Of a DNA stretch of 60,853 bases, positions 1 to 8,417 are shown piece by piece. Location: positions 1-60,853 of the forward strand of contig JACRLM010000024.1 of NCBI GenBank assembly GCA_016235255.1. The letters run 5' to 3'. Every line of letters begins with the position of its first letter. Within the stretch, counting starts at the first letter, position 1. The position numbers were made by a program, and so were the translations under genes. The DNA is from Nitrospinota bacterium (GTDB lineage: Bacteria > Nitrospinota_A > UBA7883 > JACRLM01). The notes under the pieces were generated by a model, which saw nothing but the letters and a program-made list of their open reading frames with translations, was not told the DNA's origin and made no database searches.

Positions 1-96
1 AAGGGCGCGGTGATAAGTCATATGCGGCGTGTCCAGAAATCACCGGACCTGGTGATATCGTACTTCAACGGCGAAACGACGAAATACGCGGCTTGA
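1..96 (+). CDS. IS630-family transposase, C-terminal fragment
   Basis: Frame 1 gives 31 residues, including HMRRVQKSPDLV and ending YFNGETTKYAA before TGA. This tail (a basic stretch, QKSP, then a hydrophobic SYF segment close to the C-terminus) is typical of IS630 DDE transposases. The N-terminus and the catalytic residues lie outside the window. A start of the same family of transposase is seen at 60776. Only the family-level call is secure. Confidence 0.7.
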   Translation, partial: KGAVISHMRRVQKSPDLVISYFNGETTKYAA

Positions 97-120
97 TACA
101 TATATAATAATGTCTATATT
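93..120 (+). promoter_or_regulatory. possible outward promoter in the IS end, reading into cas1
   Basis: TTGATA at 93-98 and TATATT at 115-120 are separated by 16 bases, close to the sigma-70 consensus. Transcription would start near 127, just after the ATG at 124, so the message would favour the ATG at 151 as the cas1 start. Both hexamers lie inside the IS end, so the insertion may have supplied cas1 with a new promoter. Judged by eye only. Confidence 0.4.
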
Positions 121-123
121 ATT

Positions 124-1333
<1,210 letters not shown>

Positions 1334-1450
1334 CATCGCGGGAAGTGAGCGCCCGCCTGTCACAAATCTTTACGAACGGGAAAAGCCGTCTTAGTCTGGT
1401 ATAAATTCCTGGCAAGGTATAAGATTTGGAAACAGGCGGTTGAGCTAAGA
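1334..1450 (+). promoter_or_regulatory. CRISPR leader
   Basis: This 117-base gene-free stretch lies between cas2 and the first repeat, where new spacers are inserted and the array promoter should lie. It holds AT-rich TATA-like elements near 1399 and 1417 but no sigma-70 pair that I trust. I did not find a clear IHF consensus. It is assigned as leader from its position and because repeat decay occurs at the opposite end. Confidence 0.65.
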
Positions 1451-4400
1451 GTATTCCCCACACACGTGGGGATGAACCGGCCGGCGTAGCCGGTGATTCC
1501 GTGGTGTCCGTGTATTCCCCACACACGTGGGGATGAACCGGCTGATACGGACGGGCCGACCACGGAGCGGCGTATTCCCCACACACGTGGGGATGAACCG
1601 GGCAATGCCGCCTCCCGTGGCGTGGTTCTGACGTATTCCCCACACACGTGGGGATGAACCGCTCATCGAAAAATTTGGGGAGCCTGTGGCTCAGTATTCC
1701 CCACACACGTGGGGATGAACCGGAGGCGAGAATTGGTAGCGTGTTTTGGTTTATGTATTCCCCACACACGTGGGGATGAACCTACTGTGACGGAGGCGGT
1801 GGTGTTACCCGCCGCGTATTCCCCACACACGTGGGGATGAACCGCTGTCGTGTCCACGCTCGTCAATATCCCCAGGGTATTCCCCACACACGTGGGGGTG
1901 AACCGGTTGCCATCCAGTCCGTCCGGATGGCGCACGCGTATTCCCCACACACGTGGGGATGAACCGGCTGCCAAATCCGGTAGCTATCGCGGCGGTAAGT
2001 ATTCCCCACACACGTGGGGATGAACCGCGCAGTCGGCAATAACGAAATTGTGGACAGGGATGAACCGATAAATTACTTAACACTAAACGAGGAGAGAGAG
2101 TATTCCCCACACACGTGGGGATGAACCGGCAATGTTTCAATTATTCGAAAGTGTCCTAAAGTATTCCCCACACACGTGGGGATGAACCGGCTGCCAAATC
2201 CGGTAGCTATCGCGGCGGTAAGTATTCCCCACACACGTGGGGATGAACCGCGCAGTCGGCAATAACGAAATTGTGGACAGATGTATTCCCCACACACGTG
2301 GGGATGAACCGTTTTGACGATGATCGGCGGGGCGAATTACCGCGTATTCCCCACACACGTGGGGATGAACCGGCCGCGCTTTGGGCCGCCACGCCGGGAT
2401 ATACGTATTCCCCACACACGTGGGGATGAACCAGCGTTGGATTGGCTCGAACACCTTTCCCTTTTGTATTCCCCACACACGTGGGGATGAACCGTGGAAC
2501 AGAACACGGCGGATTCCGACACCGGCGTATTCCCCACACACGTGGGGATGAACCGGCAGATCACGCCGTCGAACGTTATCCAGGGAAGTATTCCCCACAC
2601 ACGTGGGGATGAACCGATTTGGCAACCATTATCCATTTGCCGGATTCAGTATTCCCCACACACGTGGGGATGAACCGGCATATGGGAAGCCCCCCTGGTT
2701 CATTCAGTGGTATTCCCCACACACGTGGGGATGAACCGGCTCCGGCATTACATCACGATCCAGCAGTCATGTATTCCCCACACACGTGGGGATGAACCGG
2801 CGCTGGGGCTATAACGGCGGATCGGTTTATCGTATTCCCCACACACGTGGGGATGAACCGGCCGGCGTAGCCGGTGATTCCGTGGTGTCCGTGTATTCCC
2901 CACACACGTGGGGATGAACCGTTCCTCGGCTACTGGCAGCAGGGAAACGCCGAGTATTCCCCACACACGTGGGGATGAACCGGCGCATCTTCGCGTCACT
3001 CATTCCAGCGATGAGTATTCCCCACACACGTGGGGATGAACCGCAGGTTTCAACCTCATCAAGCGCTTCGAGGGAGTATTCCCCACACACGTGGGGATGA
3101 ACCGGACATCTCCGAATTCCGCAACGTGGGGCTTGCGTATTCCCCACACACGTGGGGATGAACCGGGTCGGAAACAGCGCAGGCGGCGTTCAAACGCGTA
3201 TTCCCCACACACGTGGGGATGAACCGGCCTAAATCAGCTTTGCGAACGGAGATAGAACGTATTCCCCACACACGTGGGGATGAACCGCCATTGACGAATT
3301 GCCGGAGGAAAAGACTATCGTATTCCCCACACACGTGGGGATGAACCGCTGGACACGGCGGGTGATTCCATCGGGCTGGTGTATTCCCCACACACGTGGG
3401 GATGAACCGTACATCGGGATGGAAGTGGGTGAATTCGTCATGTATTCCCCACACACGTGGGGATGAACCGGACGCTGATGATGATTGGGGAGATATAGCC
3501 GCGTATTCCCCACACACGTGGGGATGAACCGGTACACAGCCGAGGGAGCCGTCTCCAACGGGTGTATTCCCCACACACGTGGGGATGAACCGGCGGCCAT
3601 CCAGTCCGTCCGGATGGCGCACGCGTATTCCCCACACACGTGGGGATGAACCGCATTATTACAAAAGCGGGAACGCATCGGGCAAGTATTCCCCACACAC
3701 GTGGGGATGAACCGGCAATGGGAAACGTGGGGGATGAATCATATACGTATTCCCCACACACGTGGGGATGAACCGTGCCACGAGGTAGCTCTCCCGATGG
3801 GGCGCCCGTATTCCCCACACACGTGGGGATGAACCGACAGGGAACACAGCGATCATGACCGTTATTACGTATTCCCCACACACGTGGGGATGAACCGGCC
3901 GTGGCCCTGCAAACAGCCACCGAAGCAAAGTATTCCCCACACACGTGGGGATGAACCGTTTTACCGGGTCTTTTATCAGATACACATCGTGTATTCCCCA
4001 CACACGTGGGGATGAACCGCCGAACGCGAAGCGGCGCTTGCGGATGCCCTTGTATTCCCCACACACGTGGGGATGAACCGTACATCGGGATGGAAGTGGG
4101 TGAATTCGTCATGTATTCCCCACACACGTGGGGATGAACCGCGGGAACGCATCGGGCAACCACACCCTCTATTGTATTCCCCACACACGTGGGGATGAAC
4201 CGATTTGGCAACCATTATCCATTTGCCGGATTCAGTATTCCCCACACACGTGGGGATGAACCGCTCGCTGTGGAGATGCCGGAGCAAATGCGTTGGTATT
4301 CCCCACACACGTGGGGATGAACCGCTCCCGCGCACGGCGCACCATGATCTCTTCGGGTATTCCCCACACACGTGGGGATGAACCGGTGAGCGAGGCGGCG

Positions 4401-4811
4401 CCAGCTGCAATCTGGAAGTATTCCCCACACACGTGGGGATGAACCGGACATATGCGCTATATGCCCCTGAATTGGCGTGTATTCCCCACACACGTGGGGA
4501 TGAACCGCTCCTCGCTTGCGATGGCCCAGGTGCACGAGAGTATTCCCCACGCACGTGGGGATGAACCGGCGGGATTCAAGAAAGGCGACAGGCGAAGCTT
4601 GTATTCCCCACGCACGTGGGGATGAACCGAGATCGAAGCTATGCGCATGGAATTCGCCACGTATTCCCCACGCACGTGGGAATGAACCGTGCAGGTGGGC
4701 GCCATGGACGCTCTGCGCGCCGTATTCCCCACGCACGTGGGGATGAACCGCTCATCTTCGAGCTCTGGCAAACTTTTCATTGGTATTCCCCGCGCACGTG
4801 GGGATGAACCG
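1451..4811 (+). CRISPR. type I-E CRISPR array, 56 repeats and 55 spacers
   Basis: The 29-base repeat (first copy 1451-1479) begins GTATTCCCCACACACG and ends GGGGATGAACCG. Its CCCCAC/GTGGGG stem gives the usual I-E hairpin. The period is about 61 bases with spacers of 31-33 bases. Repeat starts include 1451, 1512, 1572, 1633, 1694, 1755, 1999, 2100, 2161, 2832, 3625, 4113, 4540, 4722 and 4783. Departures from consensus: repeat 8 (1877) has an A-to-G change; repeat 11 survives only as its last 10 bases (2058-2067); repeat 6 ends in T (1783) and repeat 17 in A (2433); and the last five repeats (from 4540) carry CGCACG in place of CACACG. Decay at the right end agrees with a leader on the cas2 side. 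The orientation matches the E. coli I-E repeat. Confidence 0.98.
2058..2067 (+). repeat. truncated CRISPR repeat (unit 11)
   Basis: Only GGATGAACCG, the last ten bases of the repeat, is left. The spacer before it (2028-2057) is the same as the start of the spacer at 2251-2282, and the spacer before that is repeated exactly at 2190-2221. The block of spacer, repeat and spacer is therefore present twice, and the first copy has lost the front 19 bases of its next repeat. The following 32-base spacer (2068-2099) is unique. Confidence 0.85.
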
Positions 4812-4861
4812 CGGCGGGGAACGGCGCCATTTGTAATCCCCCGCCCACGCTCCAATCATCG
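4812..4861 (+). repeat. decayed trailer end of the CRISPR array
   Basis: After the last clear repeat there are 21 bases, then GTAATCCCCCGCCCACG from 4833, which resembles the first half of the repeat with several changes. It may be a worn-out terminal repeat with a shortened spacer, or chance similarity. Confidence 0.35.
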
Positions 4862-4882
4862 GGGGAAGGTCACTTTATTTTT

Positions 4883-4907
4883 CACAGGCTCATCTGGTGA
4901 GCTTGTG
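4883..4907. other. 10-bp hairpin downstream of the CRISPR array
   Basis: CACAGGCTCA (4883-4892) pairs with TGAGCTTGTG (4898-4907), all ten positions counting one G-T pair, around a five-base loop. The bases after it are AT-rich but there is no clean T-run. It could end CRISPR transcription or sit in the leader of the small gene at 4934. Confidence 0.4.
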
Positions 4908-4933
4908 CTCTGTAATAATAAATGTGAGGATTG

Positions 4934-5104
4934 ATGGAAGCACATAAGCCAGGGCACGGTAATCATTGGGAAACTTTATATGGCAGTGTCGAGGATTATC
5001 TCCCGGAACGGCTTTCGCGCGATGTCCAGGAAGGCAAGTTGACCGCCAGACATCCTTGCGTAGGCGTTAATAATGAAACTGAAAGGACGGAAAAAGTCGC
5101 CTGA
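4934..5104 (+). CDS. small hypothetical protein (56 aa)
   Basis: ATG at 4934 follows GTGAGGATT, a fair ribosome binding site with GAGG about five bases away. The frame stays open for 56 codons to TGA at 5102. The product begins MEAHKPGHGNHWETLYGS and is charged, His-rich at the N-terminus, without a signal peptide or membrane segment. I do not recognise it. Its position directly after the array and before other unknown genes makes it an accessory gene candidate; it may equally be chance. Confidence 0.3.
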   Translation: MEAHKPGHGNHWETLYGSVEDYLPERLSRDVQEGKLTARHPCVGVNNETERTEKVA

Positions 5105-5144
5105 TTGCGCTATGGTGGCGGGCGGGTCGTAAACTAAGGCACTT

Positions 5145-5244
5145 AACGAGGCGTGTGTGACACGGTGAATCTCCCCGCCGTAGCACGGAGGCGACTCCGG
5201 CGCGCATTGTGGGGGAAATGGGAGTCCCCACCGCGCGCCTCGTT
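5145..5244. repeat. long imperfect inverted repeat with internal hairpin
   Basis: AACGAGGCGTGTG (5145-5157) can pair with CGCGCGCCTCGTT (5232-5244) over 13 positions, two of them G-T. An inner stem of GACTCC with GGAGTC (ending near 5226) lies inside. The whole 100-base unit sits between two unknown genes and is more folded than expected for plain spacer DNA. It could be a structured RNA, a two-way terminator or a small MITE-like element. Confidence 0.4.
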
Positions 5245-5289
5245 ATTATCTTAAATGAAATAGCTGCGCGTTGCATGCGTCTGCATTGC

Positions 5290-5616
5290 TCACGGCAACA
5301 CCACGCGGACTTTTTCCAACGCTTCAAGCATTTCATTCATTATCCAGATTGGCGGCGTTTCTTCGACTAACAATGGCCGGATAAGCTCCTCGAACTTGTT
5401 CCGGCCCGGCACATAATCCCCAATTTCATTCACATGCCCAAGTGCGTTAAAGAGCGCGTGCCTTGCCCCTCCGACGGCAAAAAGATATTCCTCGCTATAT
5501 GGATCCGTGTCGTCGCGCAGGCCGTCCTGCAAAATGAGGACGGCGTCGTGGATCAGCTTGCCCGTCTGCCCGAGCCGCTCGCGCCGAACTTGAATATCGC
5601 AGTTTTCCAGGTTCAT
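5290..5616 (-). CDS. hypothetical protein (108 aa)
   Basis: A soluble, mostly helical, acidic protein beginning MNLENCDIQVRRERLGQ, with no signal peptide and no family I can name. The ATG is preceded by GGAGAG at a proper distance, so the start is credible. It is convergent with the small gene at 4934, the inverted repeat lies between them, and it is the first minus-strand gene after the array. Codon use looks like a real gene. Confidence 0.6.
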   Translation of the reverse strand: MNLENCDIQVRRERLGQTGKLIHDAVLILQDGLRDDTDPYSEEYLFAVGGARHALFNALGHVNEIGDYVPGRNKFEELIRPLLVEETPPIWIMNEMLEALEKVRVVLP

Positions 5617-5731
5617 TTCTTAGCTCTCCGCTTTGTCTCTTTAGTTGCCGAATTATGGCAGGGTCATATGCTTCTTATCCAAAACTCAAGTGGCAAGCAT
5701 AGACCTTTCTTTCCTTGCATTATGGCGGATA

Positions 5732-6307
5732 CTACTTTGAAAGATTGCCGCCGGAATTATGGCTCCCGTCACAGGCCCCTCCGGAGAAGGTATATCTGCT
5801 TGTGTAAAAGCCTTGCCAGTAGAGCATCCCCCAGAGGTAGTCAATGCTGTAGTATGTGTAGCTTGAAGCGGTTATGGTGACATCACCGAAAGTAAAGGTG
5901 AGAGATGCGTCAGCTTTTTGAGACCCGCTCGAAGATGTGGTCCAGCCTCCTATAGACCCGGTGACAGCGCCCTCGGTGCTGGTCACGCACGTGGAGCCGG
6001 TCAAAGTGGCCGTTCCGGTGATGGTTCCGTTGGACTCGGCAAGACATGCCACAAGGGTAGAGTTGCTCCCGCCGCCGGGATTTTCCACATACCCTGAGTG
6101 CTGTCCCGTAACACGTCCGTCCAAGCCGGTGACACAGCTGGATGAGTTGGCTGATGTGCCTGCAGTGACAGCTCCCCCGGCGGTGAGGCCGCTTGAACTG
6201 GACGAAGTTGAGCTTTCCGTTGAACTTCCCCCACCTCCCCCTCCGCACGAGGTTATTGCGAAAAGTGCGGCTATAAGAGACACCACCTTTAAAACCCTCT
6301 TTTTCAT
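5732..6307 (-). CDS. predicted lipoprotein, Ser/Gly-rich (191 aa)
   Basis: An N-terminal signal (MKKRVLKVVSLIAALFAITS) ends in a lipobox with Cys at about residue 21, followed by six glycines and a Ser/Thr-rich linker typical of surface or outer-membrane lipoproteins. The rest is low in charge and rich in Ser, Thr and Gly, with repeated short motifs of the G-x-V/I-T-G type, suggesting a small beta-rich fold. AGGAGGGGAGTT before the ATG is a strong ribosome binding site. It lies 17 bases after the CsgG-like gene at 6325 on the same strand, so the two were probably one operon. No specific function can be given. Confidence 0.7.
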   Translation of the reverse strand: MKKRVLKVVSLIAALFAITSCGGGGGGSSTESSTSSSSSGLTAGGAVTAGTSANSSSCVTGLDGRVTGQHSGYVENPGGGSNSTLVACLAESNGTITGTATLTGSTCVTSTEGAVTGSIGGWTTSSSGSQKADASLTFTFGDVTITASSYTYYSIDYLWGMLYWQGFYTSRYTFSGGACDGSHNSGGNLSK

Positions 6308-6324
6308 AACTCCCCTCCTGTAGA

Positions 6325-7080
6325 TTATTTGTTGGTCTTGCTGTCAGCCACCGGTTTGACGGGCCGTTCGGTGATCTTGCCGGAGGCCAGCGTTTCACAG
6401 ACATAGTTCGCGCTTTCCACGATCACTTCGCGCGCAACATTGTCCAGCGCCAGATTCTTGCTCACGCTCCATCCGCCGGCCGCGCCCCCCGGCCCATAAA
6501 TTCCTCCCGCAAGGAATCCCCACGAGCTTTTCTCCGAATTTGCCTCGAAAGCCCGCGAGTTGGTCACTTCAAGCGAAACCGGGTCCATGAGGCTGATATC
6601 AACCCCCATCCTGGCCTTCTGCTCGTTCTTGCTGACCATCCCAAGCACGGGGATGAATCCGCCGCCCAGCGCGCCCCCTTCCTTGGACAATTCCAGCGAC
6701 GTGATCGTCCCGGACAAAATGTAATCTATCTTCGGAGGTTTGACTTTCTGACCCGTGGCCGCCAGTTTCTCGGACACCTGCTTGAACTGGTCGAGGTCTA
6801 TCACTTTGAAGCATCCGCTTTCTTTAACAGCGGTCATTAGCATGTTACGAAGCCCGTGCCCGACCCCTTGTATCCCCCCTTGCCCCAGCGCCTGCGCCAG
6901 AAACATCGTGCGTGGATCGTTCGCCGCCGGATTGGAGCAGGAGGCGGCCTTGCAATCGAAATCGCCGATCATGATGTTCCCCACGGTCCCCCCGCACTTT
7001 GGGACGGGGATGGAAATAGTGGTGACCTTTGTCTCTTTCGCCTCTCCCGTCGAGGACGATTGTGACGATGCGATTTTCAA
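6325..7080 (-). CDS. CsgG/HfaB-like protein, 5' end missing
   Basis: Resembles the CsgG family of outer-membrane lipoproteins that form secretion channels or related assemblies. Visible parts are the IMIGDFDC strand, a helix region (GLRNMLMTAVKESGCFKVID), DYILSGTITSLEL, and a late strand pair VDISLMDPVSLEV. Family members start with a signal peptide and lipidated Cys. Here the readable frame begins at a TTG (7078-7080) or a few codons before it, with no signal, no lipobox and no ribosome binding site. The loss coincides with the broken mqsR start on the other strand, so a deletion probably removed both 5' ends. Without a signal the product would stay in the cytoplasm, so it is likely non-functional. 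Confidence 0.6.
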   Translation of the reverse strand: MKIASSQSSSTGEAKETKVTTISIPVPKCGGTVGNIMIGDFDCKAASCSNPAANDPRTMFLAQALGQGGIQGVGHGLRNMLMTAVKESGCFKVIDLDQFKQVSEKLAATGQKVKPPKIDYILSGTITSLELSKEGGALGGGFIPVLGMVSKNEQKARMGVDISLMDPVSLEVTNSRAFEANSEKSSWGFLAGGIYGPGGAAGGWSVSKNLALDNVAREVIVESANYVCETLASGKITERPVKPVADSKTNK

Positions 7081-7257
7081 GATATCGTTGACGTTGTGAT
7101 GTCGCTGGAGATTAAGGACTTTTATAAAAGCATGACAACTTACTCAAGTCATAAGGTATGGCAGGATGTTTACCGGCTTGCCACGCCTGCTGGAAAGGTC
7201 TATATCAAACTTATGGTCTTGGATGATTTGCTCATCGTATCTTTCAAGGAGCTGTGA
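7066..7257 (+). pseudogene. mqsR: mqsR toxin fragment (C-terminal two thirds)
   Basis: In frame before mqsA is a sequence ending DVVMSLEIKDFYKSMTTY, HKVWQDVYR, VYIKLMVLDDLLIVSFKEL, the conserved C-terminal part of MqsR, an mRNA-cutting (GCU-specific) RelE-fold toxin. Family members are about 98 residues. Here about 60 remain before an in-frame TGA at 7063-7065, so the N-terminal third is missing. Its stop (7255-7257) lies six bases before the mqsA start, the normal toxin-antitoxin arrangement. The break point falls within the divergent CsgG-like gene's lost start. Confidence 0.75.
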
Positions 7258-7262
7258 GGAAA

Positions 7263-7751
7263 ATGAGATGTCCGTTCTGCGGCAAGGGTAAACCAACCCA
7301 CGGCACCAGAGATATTCCTTACTCCTACAAGGGTGAATCAACAGTCATATCCGGGGTGACCGGTGATTTTTGTCCAGCCTGCGGAGAGGGTGTTCTCGCG
7401 CCTGAAGAATCGGATCGGGTGAGCGGATTGATGTTGGAGTTCAATAAGTCCGTGAACGCCTCGATGGTGGATCCGGGGTATATCGCTGGTGTCCGCAAGA
7501 AACTTCGGCTTGATCAGCGCGAGGCCGCCGAGATATTCGGTGGTGGCGTGAATGCATTCTCCCGCTATGAAACGGGGAAGGCCAAACCACCGTTGTCGCT
7601 GGTCAAACTGCTGATGGTGCTGGATCGCCATCCGGGATTACTTGACGAAGTAAGGGACGAGAAGAGCGTTAAAGCCAGCGTCCGGCGCAAACCATCCAAG
7701 GCGATGGCGCGCCACCAAATGAAAAGGGTTTCTGATATGTCCGAGACCTGA
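7263..7751 (+). CDS. mqsA: MqsA-type antitoxin, zinc-ribbon plus HTH
   Basis: Antitoxin and repressor of an MqsRA system. The N-terminal zinc ribbon has CPFCGKG and CPACGEG cysteine pairs, followed by a linker and an XRE-type helix-turn-helix (LRLDQREAAEIFGGGVNAFSRYETGKAKPP), very close to E. coli MqsA. I chose ATG 7263, right after GAGGA, over the GTG at 7254 that adds three residues; with that start the protein begins MRCPFCGKG like its relatives. The C-terminus extends about 30 basic residues beyond the usual end. Its toxin partner is broken, so this antitoxin now stands without a working toxin. Confidence 0.9.
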   Translation: MRCPFCGKGKPTHGTRDIPYSYKGESTVISGVTGDFCPACGEGVLAPEESDRVSGLMLEFNKSVNASMVDPGYIAGVRKKLRLDQREAAEIFGGGVNAFSRYETGKAKPPLSLVKLLMVLDRHPGLLDEVRDEKSVKASVRRKPSKAMARHQMKRVSDMSET

Positions 7752-7782
7752 AAGGGAGAAGAAACAAGGAAGGCGAAGTTGA

Positions 7783-8313
7783 TCAAAGCGCGCCTTGCAG
7801 TTCCGGGACCTTGATTTCGACACTGGTGTTTATTGGACGCGGAGAAGATGGGATAACAACAAGCTTCGCGATGGCCTAAAACCAAAAGGCGAAGCCGAGC
7901 GATCATATCCTCTTGATCGTGTCGCGCACATAATCAAGTGCGCGTTGAAAGGCCGTATCACCGGGCCTGAAAGTTTCGTCTTCGCGTATCAGGTTCCAAG
8001 GACCAAAAGATGGCATCACTACACAAAAGATTACCTTTACAAAATTTACGACAAAGCGAGGGACAAAGCTGGCCTGTCAAAAGAAGCGACTCCTTACGCT
8101 TTCTCGCGTAATTCAATGGCGTCTCAACTGGCGCAAGCTGGCGCTTCCGATGATCAAATCGCCATGGGGCTGGACAACTCAAGCCAGGTGGTACGCAAGC
8201 ATTATAAGCACGTTTTTCCACAGACCGTCGGCAAGGTGTTGGAGTTCCGGGACAAGGCAAATTTGTTTCCCGTTGTTTCCCAAGAGAAAAAGGAGATTTT
8301 AAGCAATGATTAA
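7783..8313 (+). pseudogene. tyrosine recombinase/phage integrase fragment
   Basis: The frame opens just after a stop at 7780-7782 with RALQFRDLDFDTGVYWTRRR and lacks a natural start. It resembles the catalytic domain of tyrosine integrases: PLDRVAHIIKCAL, a domain end PYAFSRNSMASQLAQAG in the place of the usual HxLRH box, and HYKHVFP with the likely nucleophile Tyr. The N-terminal core-binding domain and the first catalytic Arg are missing, and the second box is degenerate (FSRNS). The putative att-like tRNA end lies 45 bases downstream. It looks like the remains of an integrated element. Confidence 0.6.
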
Positions 8314-8329
8314 TCAATGTGTTACAAAT

Positions 8330-8358
8330 CGGCATCCATTCTTACAAGCTGGATGCCG
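8330..8358. other. perfect 9-bp hairpin at the integrase 3' side
   Basis: CGGCATCCA (8330-8338) pairs perfectly with TGGATGCCG (8350-8358) around an 11-base loop. It abuts the tRNA-like sequence. It could be part of an attachment site or of a degraded tRNA-like structure. Confidence 0.4.
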
Positions 8359-8385
8359 TGGGTTTGATCCCCTCTCCGCCTACCA
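8358..8385 (+). other. tRNA-like 3' end, possible attachment site remnant
   Basis: GTGGG TTTGATC CCCTC TCCGCCT A CCA has the layout of a tRNA or tmRNA 3' end: 5-base stem side, 7-base T-loop with the TTYGA pattern, 5-base stem side, 7-base acceptor strand, discriminator base and CCA. One stem pair is a mismatch (T-T). No matching 5' half is found upstream, so it is not a full tRNA gene. Integrases commonly target such ends, and an integrase fragment lies just before it. Confidence 0.45.
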
Positions 8386-8417
8386 TTCCTTCGCCGCCCC
8401 GGATATCGGGCATGCGG

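Noticed and set aside
1334..1450. An IHF site in the CRISPR leader, as in E. coli.
   Set aside because: I looked for the WATCAA-N4-TTR pattern on both strands and did not find a match I trust.
8358..8385. A complete tRNA gene near the integrase.
   Set aside because: Only the 3' end is present; there is no D-arm or anticodon arm in the right place.
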